NCBI RefSeq assembly: GCF_001750685.1
Contig: NZ_CP017269.1
Coordinates: forward strand, 2,087,416-2,151,415
Direction of reading: 5' to 3'
Source: Geosporobacter ferrireducens
GTDB lineage: Bacteria; Bacillota; Clostridia; Peptostreptococcales; Thermotaleaceae
Length of the DNA: 64,000 nt
The notes beneath the pieces were generated by a model. It was not told the DNA's origin, ran no database searches, and was given only the letters and a program-made list of their open reading frames with translations. This document shows positions 36,197 through 44,996 of this stretch, piece by piece. Position numbers and translations under genes: made by a program. Numbering within the stretch: the first letter of the stretch is position 1; every line of letters starts with the position of its first letter.

Positions 36197-37963
36197 CTAT
36201 AAATATTCTATTAAGTCATAAAATTTAATTTTATAATACAAGGTGCTTCTAGGTATATTCAGGAGTTTTGCTGCTTGAGCTTTGTTGCCCTTGGCGGTTT
36301 CCATAGCCTTTATTATAGTGCTTATTTCAGTCCTTTTTATATTCTCCTGCAAATCGTAAACTGCTTCTGATTCTTGATGTTGTTCCCCTTTCCCCCAAAA
36401 ATGCTCCGGCAGGCTCTCTACTTTTACTTCTCCATCCTTTGAAAAAATGACCAGATGCTCTATTGTGTTTTTCAATTCCCGAATATTTCCAGGCCAGTCA
36501 TAGCTCATAAGAATTTGAAATACTTCAGGGGCTATCCTAGGAACAAATATATTGTTTTCCTTACAAAACGCATCCATAAAATGTTTTACAAACATAGGAA
36601 TATCTTCTTTCCTATCTCTTAAGCTAGGTATTTCCAGGTTTACAACATTTAATCGGTAAAACAAATCTTCTCTAAAACAATCTTCCTTTACCATCGTCTT
36701 CAAATCTCTATGGGTTGCGGAAATAATTCTAACATCAATATCAATTACTTTATCTCCCCCTACCCTTACTATCTGACGCTCCTGCAGTACCCTTAAGAGC
36801 TTTGCCTGCATGTAGAGCGGCATATCTCCAATTTCATCTAAGAAAAGAGTACCTTTATTCGCTAATTCAATTTTACCAATCTTCCCCTTATTTAAGGCTC
36901 CTGTAAAGGCTCCCCCCTCATAACCAAACATTTCACTTTCAAAAAGATTTTCCGGTATAGCACTGCAATTAATTGCTACGAAAGGTCCTTTTCTACCGCT
37001 AGCCTGGTGAATCGTCCTTGCAAATACCTCTTTCCCTGTTCCACTCTCCCCCAAAATCAGGACACTGCTATTGGTAGCAGCCACCTGCATGGCACGATTG
37101 ATTTTATCTCGAATGACCTCACTCTTCCCTAAGGTTTTCCCGAAGGAATACTTGTCTTCATTTGCTTTGATTACCTCCATCTGTAGGTAATCAAGCTTTT
37201 CTTTAGCAACCTCCAGTTCTAAAGATAAATTTCTTACCTCTGTAATATCTCTATCGGTAGATACCGCTCCTTCCAGCTCTCCATTAATAAAAAGAGGTAT
37301 GGCGCTGATATTTACATAACTTCCCTTTCTTGGACTGTGAATAACATTTTCTATGGGTTTTTTTTCTTGCAATACCTTCAGCAGAAGTCCATTTGGGAAA
37401 AACTCCTCCAGCTTTCTTCCTACAATATCTTCTGCCTTTACTCCGTAAAGCTTTTCCGATCTATCACCCCATAAAATAACAACCCCATTTTTATCAACAA
37501 CACATACGGCTTCATGAAGGTTATCTAAAATATATCTAAAGGTTTGCCGCATCTCATCAACTTTGAGATATACTTTGTCTAATATGTCTTTCACTCTGAT
37601 CATACCGATTAATTTATTGTTTTCTATCACCGGCAGTCTTCCTATACCCTTTTGCTTCATTCTGTTTCTAGCTTCCAAAGCCTTTGCCCTGCTGTCAATA
37701 CATACCACATTCTTTACGGCATATTTTATTATTTTGTCTTCAAAGCTATCCTTGAAGGAAATATCTTTCATGGCCTTGATCATATCGGTAGTGCAAGCCA
37801 TACCAATAATATTTTCTTTTTCATCCAGTACAAGTACTTCCTCCGTATTGCCGTTTATCATTCTCATTATTGTTTCTCTTAAAGTAGTATCTCCATGGAC
37901 CGTTATCAAATCCTTTACCATAATATCCGTTACCTTATAATCATCCAGCTTGTTTAAAAACAT
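36197..37963 (-). CDS. prdR: Sigma-54-dependent proline-responsive regulator PrdR
   Basis: This bacterial enhancer-binding protein is expected to activate the prd operon when proline is present. The domain order is paired CBS domains (about 1-125), a PAS domain (about 130-240, [17 protein letters not shown]), the AAA+ domain (about 280-515: GESGTGKE Walker A, GAFTGA sigma-54 loop, [12 protein letters not shown] Walker B) and a C-terminal Fis-type HTH ([16 protein letters not shown]). The longest frame starts 12 codons earlier, but AAGGAGG lies six bases before the ATG at 37963, which is used here. Its position next to a -24/-12 promoter supports the call. The 37964-38227 gap upstream shows no gene. 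Confidence 0.92.
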   Translation of the reverse strand: MFLNKLDDYKVTDIMVKDLITVHGDTTLRETIMRMINGNTEEVLVLDEKENIIGMACTTDMIKAMKDISFKDSFEDKIIKYAVKNVVCIDSRAKALEARNRMKQKGIGRLPVIENNKLIGMIRVKDILDKVYLKVDEMRQTFRYILDNLHEAVCVVDKNGVVILWGDRSEKLYGVKAEDIVGRKLEEFFPNGLLLKVLQEKKPIENVIHSPRKGSYVNISAIPLFINGELEGAVSTDRDITEVRNLSLELEVAKEKLDYLQMEVIKANEDKYSFGKTLGKSEVIRDKINRAMQVAATNSSVLILGESGTGKEVFARTIHQASGRKGPFVAINCSAIPENLFESEMFGYEGGAFTGALNKGKIGKIELANKGTLFLDEIGDMPLYMQAKLLRVLQERQIVRVGGDKVIDIDVRIISATHRDLKTMVKEDCFREDLFYRLNVVNLEIPSLRDRKEDIPMFVKHFMDAFCKENNIFVPRIAPEVFQILMSYDWPGNIRELKNTIEHLVIFSKDGEVKVESLPEHFWGKGEQHQESEAVYDLQENIKRTEISTIIKAMETAKGNKAQAAKLLNIPRSTLYYKIKFYDLIEYL

Positions 37964-38227
37964 AGAATCCTCCTTATTTTGGAACAGACACCTATTCATC
38001 TACTTTCTTCATTCATATAACTTTAGAATTGTTGCGTTTTAAAACAATAAATTTGAATTTTGGGGAGATCATTCATGGCTGCTATATGAAGGCAATTCAT
38101 CATATCCTTCCGGATTGATCCTGACACAAACAAAAGATCGTCTCAATATTCACTCTGTTATATATTAATATACTTAGGAGATTAAGTAAACTTTTGATAG
38201 CATAAGCAAAAAGTCCTATTTTCAAAA

Positions 38228-38272
38228 AACTGTTAAAAATCCCTTATAAAAACATCTCTTTTTTAAGGGATT
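38228..38272 (-). terminator. Hairpin terminator next to the RHS remnant
   Basis: Arms AATCCCTTA / TAAGGGATT are followed by TTTAAC on the minus strand, just past the stop codon of the RHS fragment. Confidence 0.5.
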
Positions 38273-38288
38273 GATCCGATATCTGACG

Positions 38289-38488
38289 TCATTGACTGAC
38301 CAGGTTGCCGTTGGCATCATACTGGTAAGTGTTTTCGATGGTTTTTCCTGCCTCCTGCCGGATTTCTCTTTCCAGCTGGTTTTTGTTGTTGTAGCTGTAG
38401 TTGGTCAGTTTGACGGCTCCTGCCATTACTTCGATTTGTGCGGTCCGGTTTCCTGGACTTCTTTGAGCCGGTTGACACGGTTGTAGAT
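38289..38488 (-). pseudogene. RHS/YD-repeat protein fragment
   Basis: The minus strand encodes a clear YD-repeat piece in one frame (TNYSYNNKNQLEREIRQ, then ENTYQYDANGNLVSQ and a stop). Just upstream, in another frame, it encodes YNRVNRLKEVQETG, the usual preceding repeat motif. One frameshift therefore separates the two halves, and nothing of the rest of an RHS protein is present. A second RHS fragment lies 12 kb away at 50284-50630. This is a decayed polymorphic-toxin or wall-associated RHS gene. Confidence 0.75.
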
Positions 38489-38492
38489 GAAA

Positions 38493-38531
38493 GAAAAATG
38501 CGACAAAAGAGAATCCTCTCCTTGTCGCACA
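38493..38531 (-). terminator. Terminator-like hairpin flanking the RHS remnant
   Basis: The minus strand reads GTGCGACAAGGAGAG, a short loop, and CTCTTTTGTCGCAT followed by TTTTTC. It resembles the hairpin at 42011-42056, which shares the TGCGACAA core. Confidence 0.55.
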
Positions 38532-38671
38532 TAAACTAGCTCTCATCCACACTTTCAGAAATGAGTCATTCAGAACCATCCCCTTGCCGCAGACCCTACA
38601 AGTGAACTCGTTCCAGCAAGCTGAAACATTGGGGAATCAGTTGGAGAGTCTACCCCACCTGATTTAAAAAT

Positions 38672-38699
38672 CCCACCTCCGCTAACGCTTAGAGGTGGG
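38672..38699 (-). terminator. Hairpin after fabF, also like an IS200/IS605 end
   Basis: Arms CCCACCTC / GAGGTGGG are extended inward by imperfect TAAGCG / CGTTAGCG pairing. On the minus strand ATTTTTAAAT follows, so it can end the fabF transcript. A GC-rich hairpin of this kind also resembles the subterminal hairpins of IS200/IS605 elements, but no transposase is seen beside it. Confidence 0.55.
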
Positions 38700-38733
38700 G
38701 GTCTTTACCCTAAAAAAATCAAGATATAAATAG

Positions 38734-39975
38734 CTAGCAATCTATAGCCTTCAAAACCAATGACGCGTTGTGTCCCCCGAAACCAAGGGAGTTGGTTAAA
38801 GCATAGGTAATATTTGCACTTTTTCCTTCGTTAGGCACATAATATAAATCGCATTCCAGATCGGGTGTTTTATAGTTAATCGTGGGAGGTAAAAACTTAT
38901 CTTTTACTGCAAAAGAAGTAATAATGGCTTCGATGGCTCCTGCAGCTCCCAACAGATGCCCTGTCATTGATTTTGTCGAGCTTACGGGCAGATGATATGC
39001 ATACTTACCAAAAACGGTTTTGATGGCGGCTGTTTCGTTTTTATCGTTTAAACTGGTTGAAGTTCCATGGGCATTGATATACCCGATATTGGATGGGTCA
39101 ATACCGGCATCGTCAATGGCAAGCTTCATACACTTTGCTCCGCCCTCACCCTCCTCGGCGGGTGCTGTTATATGGTATGCATCATTGGTACAGCCATAAC
39201 CGACGACTTCGGCAATGATGTCAGCTCCTCTATTTAGGGCATGTTCCAATTCTTCCAGTATGAGTATACCTGCACCTTCTCCCATGACAAAGCCGTTTCG
39301 TTTAAGGTCAAAGGGCCTGCTGGCCGTAAAGGGATCCTCATTGGTGGTCATTGTTTTGTTCGCACAAAAACCCGATAGGGATAACCGTGTAATCGGTGCC
39401 TCGGCACCGCCTGCAATCATGATATCGGCGGCATTTCGCTGTATAACTTTAAAGGCGTCTCCAATGGCGTTTGTGGATGATGCACAGGCAGCCACAATAC
39501 ATTCATTAAAGCCCGTGACGCCATATTTGATGGCAATAAGTCCGGAGGCCATATTGGGGATCATCATGGGTACAAAGAATGGACTGACTCTCCGGGTTCC
39601 TTTTTCCAGCAATGTATGATGCTGGCTCTCGATGGTTTCCACGCCTCCTACACCCGTACCGGTGATGACACCTATACGTTCTTTATCAAGGTTATCAAGC
39701 TTCAATTTGGAATCCTCAACAGCCATTTGGGCTGCTGCTACAGCATATTGTGCAAATCTATCCATTCTCTTTACTTCTTTTTTTTCAATAAAATCTGCCG
39801 GGGCAAAGTCCTTGATTTCGGCACCCACTTTGGTAGGGAGATCAGAGACATCGATTCTCTCAATCATGCTTATGCCGGTTTTTCCGTTTCTTACAGACTG
39901 CCAAAGCTTATGGGCACCTATGCCTAGAGAAGTTACCGCTCCCATACCCGTAATGACAACACGTCTTTTCATCAT
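38734..39975 (-). CDS. fabF: Beta-ketoacyl-ACP synthase II
   Basis: FabF performs the condensing step of fatty acid elongation. The 413-aa protein keeps the Cys-His-His triad: Cys in [12 protein letters not shown] (near residue 164), His in [11 protein letters not shown] and His in [12 protein letters not shown]. The usual start of the family, [16 protein letters not shown], is preceded by AGGAGG; the ATG at 39975 is used instead of a TTG one codon earlier. It is a lone fab gene beside accessory DNA. This could be a second FabF copy or one used in a special lipid or polyketide-like pathway; the sequence itself looks like ordinary FabF. Confidence 0.92.
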   Translation of the reverse strand: MMKRRVVITGMGAVTSLGIGAHKLWQSVRNGKTGISMIERIDVSDLPTKVGAEIKDFAPADFIEKKEVKRMDRFAQYAVAAAQMAVEDSKLKLDNLDKERIGVITGTGVGGVETIESQHHTLLEKGTRRVSPFFVPMMIPNMASGLIAIKYGVTGFNECIVAACASSTNAIGDAFKVIQRNAADIMIAGGAEAPITRLSLSGFCANKTMTTNEDPFTASRPFDLKRNGFVMGEGAGILILEELEHALNRGADIIAEVVGYGCTNDAYHITAPAEEGEGGAKCMKLAIDDAGIDPSNIGYINAHGTSTSLNDKNETAAIKTVFGKYAYHLPVSSTKSMTGHLLGAAGAIEAIITSFAVKDKFLPPTINYKTPDLECDLYYVPNEGKSANITYALTNSLGFGGHNASLVLKAIDC

Positions 39976-40092
39976 CAAAACCTCCTGTGGCTTAAAAATG
40001 GATGGCTAATATTTACTTATATAACGATAACATATATAATGAACTAAAAATGAACAGGTATTGCTTTTTCATATGGAAAGGTGTCAAAAATT

Positions 40093-40986
40093 ATGATCAA
40101 TACAAAAGAAACCATTGAAGCATGTATAAACTATATTGAAAATAATATTCACCGCAAAATTTCTTTGGATGATATAGCCTTATATGTTGGGGTTTCTAAA
40201 TACTACTTGCATAGAATGTTTAAGGCGCTGACAGGGGAATCTATCATTGAGTATGTGCAGGCACGCAAGTTATCGGCCAGTATTAATGAATTGGCAAATA
40301 CCAATATGAGAATGCTTGACATCGCATTGGAATATGGATTTGACCATGAGCAATCCTACATCAGGGCCTTTAAAAAGAAATTTGGATACACGCCTTTGAA
40401 AGCAAGGACAGAACAAATATCCATTGAAATCAAAGAAAAGATGAACATCAATGATATCTTATCCGTGCATAATTCTATCATTTATAAACCTTTTTACATT
40501 TTTAAGCAGAAATTTAATCTAATCGGCAAGAAATATAAGATATTAAGCAGGTCAGGGGACAACATTGCAAATATGCATGGCAGGGATTTCTTTTACCATC
40601 ACAGCCATGAAATTCGTAACGGGGTTAATCCTCAAGTATACTTCGGGTATACAGACTGGAGCGAATATAATGACGGGCATATTTATTATATTCCTTCCAT
40701 ACAGGTAGCTGATGTGAGGCATATACCAGAAGGAATGACAAGTGTTCATATACCGCCACACAAATATGTGGTATTTCGGTTCGTAGGGTTTTTCCGCCCC
40801 GATGATATAAAGGGAAGGCAGGTGGGAAGGCTATTGGTTCATCTATATCGGAAATGGATTGTCAATTCCGGGTTTCAATCGGCGGATACATTTCGATTTG
40901 AGTATATCGATACAAGACGGGCCAATGATAATTATTGCGAGCTGGATATTTATCAACCCATAAAAGAAGCAGGCAGTACCCTATGA
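40093..40986 (+). CDS. AraC-family regulator with GyrI-like effector domain
   Basis: The N-terminal 100 residues hold two AraC helix-turn-helix motifs (ISLDDIALYVGVSKYYLHRMFK and MRMLDIALEYGFDHEQSYIRAF, each shorter here than the full motif). The C-terminal part (about 115-297) has the GyrI/Rob-like effector fold. A GTG at 40081 overlaps the AAAGGTG ribosome binding site, so the ATG at 40093, ten bases after it, is the likelier start. Proteins of this kind sense drugs or other small hydrophobic compounds. It is divergent from fabF and shares a 117-base control region with it. Confidence 0.88.
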   Translation: MINTKETIEACINYIENNIHRKISLDDIALYVGVSKYYLHRMFKALTGESIIEYVQARKLSASINELANTNMRMLDIALEYGFDHEQSYIRAFKKKFGYTPLKARTEQISIEIKEKMNINDILSVHNSIIYKPFYIFKQKFNLIGKKYKILSRSGDNIANMHGRDFFYHHSHEIRNGVNPQVYFGYTDWSEYNDGHIYYIPSIQVADVRHIPEGMTSVHIPPHKYVVFRFVGFFRPDDIKGRQVGRLLVHLYRKWIVNSGFQSADTFRFEYIDTRRANDNYCELDIYQPIKEAGSTL

Positions 40987-41029
40987 GAGAAAGTGCGGAC
41001 AATGTCTTTGGAAGCGGCTCCTTCATGTA

Positions 41030-41082
41030 TGCCACAAAGGCCCAACAACCAGTAAACAACTGGTTGTTGGGCCTTTGTGGCA
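41030..41082. repeat. Perfect 23-bp inverted repeat with 7-base loop
   Basis: Arms at 41030-41052 and 41060-41082 are perfect inverted copies, starting TGCCACAAAGGCCC and ending GGGCCTTTGTGGCA. No T run follows on either strand within ten bases. It lies 44 bases after the AraC gene stop. It could be a strong hairpin terminator of atypical form or a small mobile palindrome. Confidence 0.8.
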
Positions 41083-41226
41083 CGCAGAAATTCTGGTTAA
41101 TCCCTTTAACGCTTTGAAAAATATTCGCATTAGAAAAAGAGCTAATTGACATGTTTTTTTTCACTAAATAGTTATTCTGAAATGAATCCCTTCGAACAAA
41201 ATTATTATTCAGTTCGCTGAAAATAC

Positions 41227-41676
41227 TTATCTCAAATAATATTTTAGAATATTTTTTCTTGTTATAATACCAACTACTTTAGAATCGTTTATCACAGGAA
41301 TTGTCTTAATGCCTTTATTAATAATGATATCTATAATTTTTTCTAAGGATGCATCCTCTTTTACTGTTATTAGTTTTTTGGTCATAACCTCCTTTACTGT
41401 GATTTTTTTTAATCCACTTAGATCCTTATTCAAAACCCTTATATCAATTGGAACATTTAACTCTCCATAAGCATAGTAGGATGATCTGTTTAATTTTTTA
41501 TCTATATACACCAAATCTGTCTCTGTAACGACTCCCGTCAAAATACCATTGCCGTTAAGAACAGGTAAGCAGTTTACATTAAGCGATACCAATATTTCTA
41601 TTGCTTCGTAAGCACTGCTATCCTCATTTATCCATATAACCTCTGTTGTCATTATATCCTTTGCTGTTAGTTTCAT
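41227..41676 (-). CDS. Stand-alone CBS-domain protein
   Basis: The 149 residues are a pair of CBS domains (KLTAKDIMTTEVIWINEDSSAYEA at the N-terminus in part, and KITVKEVMTKKLITVKEDASLEK further on), with the NGILTGVVTETDLV and SKVVGIITRKNILKYY ends of each unit. CBS pairs bind adenosine nucleotides and regulate a partner, but no enzyme or transporter domain is attached here. AGGAGGGGATAATT lies before the ATG. The paired-CBS head of PrdR has the same pattern, so a common ligand type is possible. Confidence 0.88.
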   Translation of the reverse strand: MKLTAKDIMTTEVIWINEDSSAYEAIEILVSLNVNCLPVLNGNGILTGVVTETDLVYIDKKLNRSSYYAYGELNVPIDIRVLNKDLSGLKKITVKEVMTKKLITVKEDASLEKIIDIIINKGIKTIPVINDSKVVGIITRKNILKYYLR

Positions 41677-41740
41677 AATTATCCCCTCCTAAACGATTTA
41701 AATACTATATTGTACATCTTCACATATCTATGGATATATC

Positions 41741-41868
41741 TTATTTCACTTTATGCTTTGCTAATGTTTCAAGTACCCGTAAACAGTCATCATCATGAAA
41801 TATCTTCTGTCTATTTGCACCTCTAATTATTACATGATATATACCGCGTTTGCTTTTCTTTCTGGCAT
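41741..41868 (-). pseudogene. REP-associated tyrosine transposase (RAYT) N-terminal remnant
   Basis: The minus strand encodes RKKSKRGIYHVIIRGANRQ and then KIFHDDDCLRVLETLAKHKVK before a stop. This matches the first 45 or so residues of Y1-type REP-associated transposases (usually MPRKxRxxSxxGIYHVxxRGxNRQ). The ATG at 41866-41868 is followed by CC and then AGA, one base short of the expected MPRK frame, so the start is also frameshifted. The rest of the gene is gone. REP-like repeat sequence lies directly upstream at 41904-41937. The piece is below the usual ORF length cut-off. Confidence 0.75.
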
Positions 41869-41903
41869 TATGTTTTTCCTTCAAAAGAAAGGATTCATCA
41901 ACA

Positions 41904-41937
41904 AACCGTCCCCATATAAATGAGCATCCCCTTGTCT
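41904..41937. repeat. Degenerate REP-like repeat upstream of the RAYT remnant
   Basis: It contains ACCGTCCCC and CCCCTTGTCT separated by an AT-rich insert, which are the two ends of the repeat core found intact at 24664-24691. Confidence 0.65.
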
Positions 41938-42010
41938 AAATCTGTGCTAAACCTTAGTAGAAAACCCTACATCTCTCTTTTTCCTTATTATACCCTATTA
42001 TCACTAAGTC

Positions 42011-42056
42011 AAAAAAAGATAAATGCGACAAAACGAACCTTCACAATTGTCGCATT
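42011..42056 (-). terminator. Terminator of the 42074-42730 gene
   Basis: Arms AATGCGACAA / TTGTCGCATT with a 14-base loop are followed on the minus strand by TATCTTTTTTTGAC, 18 bases after the stop codon. Confidence 0.8.
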
Positions 42057-42073
42057 CCACTATCAACCTTTAA

Positions 42074-42730
42074 CTAATCATTGTGTTCTTTTTCTTTCTT
42101 AATACCAAAACTAGGGTCAACTACTAGCAATTTTTCAGCATTTTTATAGAATTTCGACTTCGCTTCATTTACATTATTGACATAGGTTTCATATATGCCA
42201 CTCGGATTTACTGTTAACCCATATAAGTCTAAATAATGACTGTACATTTCTATTGCTAATTTATGTACCTCTCTTAACTCCTCTGGTGGATTGGATAGTT
42301 CTTGCATAAGGGTTTTGATACGTTCTCTTGTTGTAGCCCTATCCTCACTTGTATTCTTGTCAATCTCATCTGAGTTCTTAAGAGCCTTTTTTAAACTTTC
42401 CTCTACATTTTTATTGCTAAAAATTGCATTATGCCAAATTTGAACAATATAATCAGATTGTATTGTAAGTTTCATTATTGCATATTCCATATCTCCTAAT
42501 ACATTAGTTAATTTCTCTCTGTACTCATTATCGCCAGCATTTATTGTCGCAAGCCGTATTTCTTGATTTTGAGCTACTTTACTATTTTGTCTTACTTCTG
42601 GTGATTTATATGACTTAGATACAAAATAAGTAATACCTCCCAATATTAGCACTGCCCATACTACAGATAACGAAATTATAATTATTGCTACTTTCTTTGG
42701 TATTTGTTTGCTTTCTTTTTGTATAGTCAT
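42074..42730 (-). CDS. Membrane-anchored protein of unknown function
   Basis: With the start at the ATG of 42730 (AGAGGTG ten bases upstream) the protein has 218 residues. The frame is open 26 codons further, but without a ribosome binding site. A basic N-terminus is followed by one membrane helix (VAIIIISLSVVWAVLILGGITYF, about residues 14-36), then an extracellular, mainly helical region rich in Glu, Lys and Asn. I do not recognise a family. It stands alone between REP-like repeats, so it may be accessory DNA. Confidence 0.65.
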   Translation of the reverse strand: MTIQKESKQIPKKVAIIIISLSVVWAVLILGGITYFVSKSYKSPEVRQNSKVAQNQEIRLATINAGDNEYREKLTNVLGDMEYAIMKLTIQSDYIVQIWHNAIFSNKNVEESLKKALKNSDEIDKNTSEDRATTRERIKTLMQELSNPPEELREVHKLAIEMYSHYLDLYGLTVNPSGIYETYVNNVNEAKSKFYKNAEKLLVVDPSFGIKKEKEHND

Positions 42731-42828
42731 AAATGGATGGCACCTCTTAATTTTTAATATAGAATAGTTATATTCTATAATATTATTGAAGCTTTGTAAA
42801 TTTTTCATTGCTACAAGAGGGCGGTTTG

Positions 42829-42883
42829 TCTCAAAAAAATAAGCTCGCAGACAGGAGAACCGTCCCCTTGTCTACCCTTGTCT
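42829..42883. repeat. REP-like repeat copy
   Basis: CTCGCAGACAGGAGAACCGT and CCCCTTGTCT match the right arm of the 24626-24691 palindrome. The left arm is degenerate (GGGCGGTTTGTCTC), and a short direct repeat CCCTTGTCT follows. Confidence 0.8.
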
Positions 42884-42895
42884 AAAGATATAGGC

Positions 42896-42935
42896 AATAA
42901 AAGACCTAAATCTTCTGAAAGTTTAGGCCTTTTAT
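42896..42935 (-). terminator. Terminator of the symporter gene
   Basis: Minus-strand arms AATAAAAGGCCTAAA / TTTAGGTCTTTTATT end in a T-rich tract, directly after the stop of the symporter gene. Confidence 0.75.
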
Positions 42936-42939
42936 TTAT

Positions 42940-44919
42940 TTAAGCTAGTTTGGCATTCTTATATTTACTTACTATGGATTTTCCCTTATCTGTTATTTCA
43001 ACTTTTCTTTTAAACATACCTTTTTCAATGATATATCCACGGCGAGTTAGATGCGAAATCATACTGGACATTTGTAATGAACCCATGTCATGATCCTTTG
43101 CAAACTTTCCAACTTTGTATGAATCTTCTAGAACGATCTCTAAGAAATCTACGTATTTAGAATTAAGATATTCTTTCATCATCCTGCTTTCATTTTCATT
43201 TAATTTAGGTAATATCGCTTCTCCATTTTTAGTGATACTAAAAGTGAAGAATTTGCTTCCTACTAATCCTGATCTTTCAATATAGCCTCCTTGATCTAGT
43301 CTTTCAATGGATTCATTAGAAATTTTAGAATCCACCTTTAATCCATCAGTGATATCAGATAAATACTGATGTCCTATTCGAATCATTTCTAATACTTTTA
43401 AATCAAATGCTTCTAACTTTATATCTTTTCGATTATTTTCATTTGCTTTAATATTCCATTCAGAAATACCATAATATTTTGGCGATGTGCTTAAAGCTGC
43501 TATAACTCCCACAACAAGTGACACTGAAAATCCAACGATTGCCATGTGCGTCCAATTTCCAATTACAAAAGTGCCTGTCAATTCCGCTATTGTTAAAGCA
43601 ATCATCGTGGTCATTCCTGATAAAACGCCCCAAAAAGCTCCTCTTGAGTTAAATCTTGGCCATAATGCTCCTAATAATAGAAGTACTGCTGGAGGTGTTA
43701 GCCAAGCGTTTGCAAATGCAAATAGGTAGGTTGGACCTCCTGGAAAAAATGTCATACCCCATGTAACTAAAATAATTAATGCCATAATACCTTTACTTGC
43801 CTTTAAAGTTTCTTTTGGCGTTGCATTTTTATTAATCATTCTTTTATAAATATCACGTGTTGCAGTTGACGTTGCTCCCATTGCTGATGTTGAAGATGTA
43901 GACAATGCAGCTGCAGCAGCACCTACGATAAATACAGATCCTAATAATGGTGTAATTACCCTTGCTATTACGCCATAGGCTGCTGTATGAGCAATGGTGC
44001 CTCCAGCTAATGTGAAGGTTTCTGGCATTGTAGTCCCTGCATAAATTCCTATGAAAGATAATGGTATCATAAATACAATGATTAGATAAAGAGAACCTAT
44101 GGTATAAGACTTTCTTGCAACCTTTTCATTTCTACAAGAAGCAATCTTAATCCAATAATAATTATTTCCCCATACCAATGCTGTTCCAAATAATATTGCA
44201 AAAGTAATAACACTAGGATATTTCATGGATAATCCAGGTAAAGATGCGCCTGACAATCCTTGATTAATCCAATCTCCACTTAACCAAGTATTGAAATATT
44301 CCATACCACCATATTTACGAACTAAAATCATTAAGAAAACTGGAACTGCAATGGTTCCTATTGTAACTTGAATAAAGTCAGTGATGGTTGTAGCCCACAT
44401 TCCACTCATAGTAGCAAAAATTAATATAACTAAAAATCCTACTGCTGTAATTATGAAAACTGGCCATCCTGTATAGCCTGAAACGATAGAGGATAGAGAT
44501 ACAATATTATTCGCTAAAATACCACACATACCTATTACGGATGTAATTGCTACTAATCCTCGAACCTTTCCATCATAACGAGTTTCAAAATATTCTGGAA
44601 GGGTTTGAGCCCCTGATCTCCTAATAAAATCAGCAAATAAATTCGCATAAAGCAATAATCCAAATAGAGAGTATATTACTCCCCAAAAAATACCGCCTTT
44701 TATTCCATATAAAACTGAAAAACCTGGTGCTAAGGTGATACTTGTTCCTGCAAAACCAATAGCCACTACTCCTAAAATATTAACTGGCAAGCTTATTTCT
44801 CTTCCTGCAATAATAAAATCATCAGAATCAGACACCCATTTTTTAGCAATAAATCCAGAGCCTATTAAGAGTGCTAGAAATATAATTGCATATATACTAA
44901 AAGCTATATTTACCATCAT
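42940..44919 (-). CDS. Sodium:solute symporter with C-terminal winged-helix domains
   Basis: The first 480 or so residues form an SSS-family transporter with about 13 membrane helices (GVVAIGFAGTSITLAPGFSVLYG, split here; the family-like GAAAAALSTSSTSAMGATSTATRDIYKR region lies near residue 340). The last 170 residues are soluble and look like two winged-helix units: IGHQYLSDITDGLKVDSKISNESIERLDQGGYIERSG (about 510-550) with FTFSITKNGEAILPKL, and a second with MSSMISHLTRRGYIIEKG and KVEITDKGKSIV. Transporters of this family usually lack such tails. It is downstream of the cyclase/BKACE/thiolase genes on the same strand and probably imports their substrate. Confidence 0.88.
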   Translation of the reverse strand: MMVNIAFSIYAIIFLALLIGSGFIAKKWVSDSDDFIIAGREISLPVNILGVVAIGFAGTSITLAPGFSVLYGIKGGIFWGVIYSLFGLLLYANLFADFIRRSGAQTLPEYFETRYDGKVRGLVAITSVIGMCGILANNIVSLSSIVSGYTGWPVFIITAVGFLVILIFATMSGMWATTITDFIQVTIGTIAVPVFLMILVRKYGGMEYFNTWLSGDWINQGLSGASLPGLSMKYPSVITFAILFGTALVWGNNYYWIKIASCRNEKVARKSYTIGSLYLIIVFMIPLSFIGIYAGTTMPETFTLAGGTIAHTAAYGVIARVITPLLGSVFIVGAAAAALSTSSTSAMGATSTATRDIYKRMINKNATPKETLKASKGIMALIILVTWGMTFFPGGPTYLFAFANAWLTPPAVLLLLGALWPRFNSRGAFWGVLSGMTTMIALTIAELTGTFVIGNWTHMAIVGFSVSLVVGVIAALSTSPKYYGISEWNIKANENNRKDIKLEAFDLKVLEMIRIGHQYLSDITDGLKVDSKISNESIERLDQGGYIERSGLVGSKFFTFSITKNGEAILPKLNENESRMMKEYLNSKYVDFLEIVLEDSYKVGKFAKDHDMGSLQMSSMISHLTRRGYIIEKGMFKRKVEITDKGKSIVSKYKNAKLA

Positions 44920-44949
44920 TTAACCCCCATATTTTTAGTTTTATGAGAC

Positions 44950-44990
44950 ATAGTAAATAATTAAGGTATTTCAGAAAGGAATTTCCTTTT
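44950..44990. other. Dyad between cyclase and symporter genes
   Basis: Arms ATTTCAGAAAGGAA / TTCCTTTTCTGAAAT nearly abut, just before the symporter. No T run follows on the minus strand, so it may be an attenuator, a processing site or an operator. Confidence 0.4.
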
Positions 44991-44996
44991 CTGAAA

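Noticed and set aside
40862-41164. 100-aa minus-strand frame over the AraC gene end and the 23-bp palindrome
   Set aside because: It has no family pattern, overlaps a real gene and translates the palindrome.
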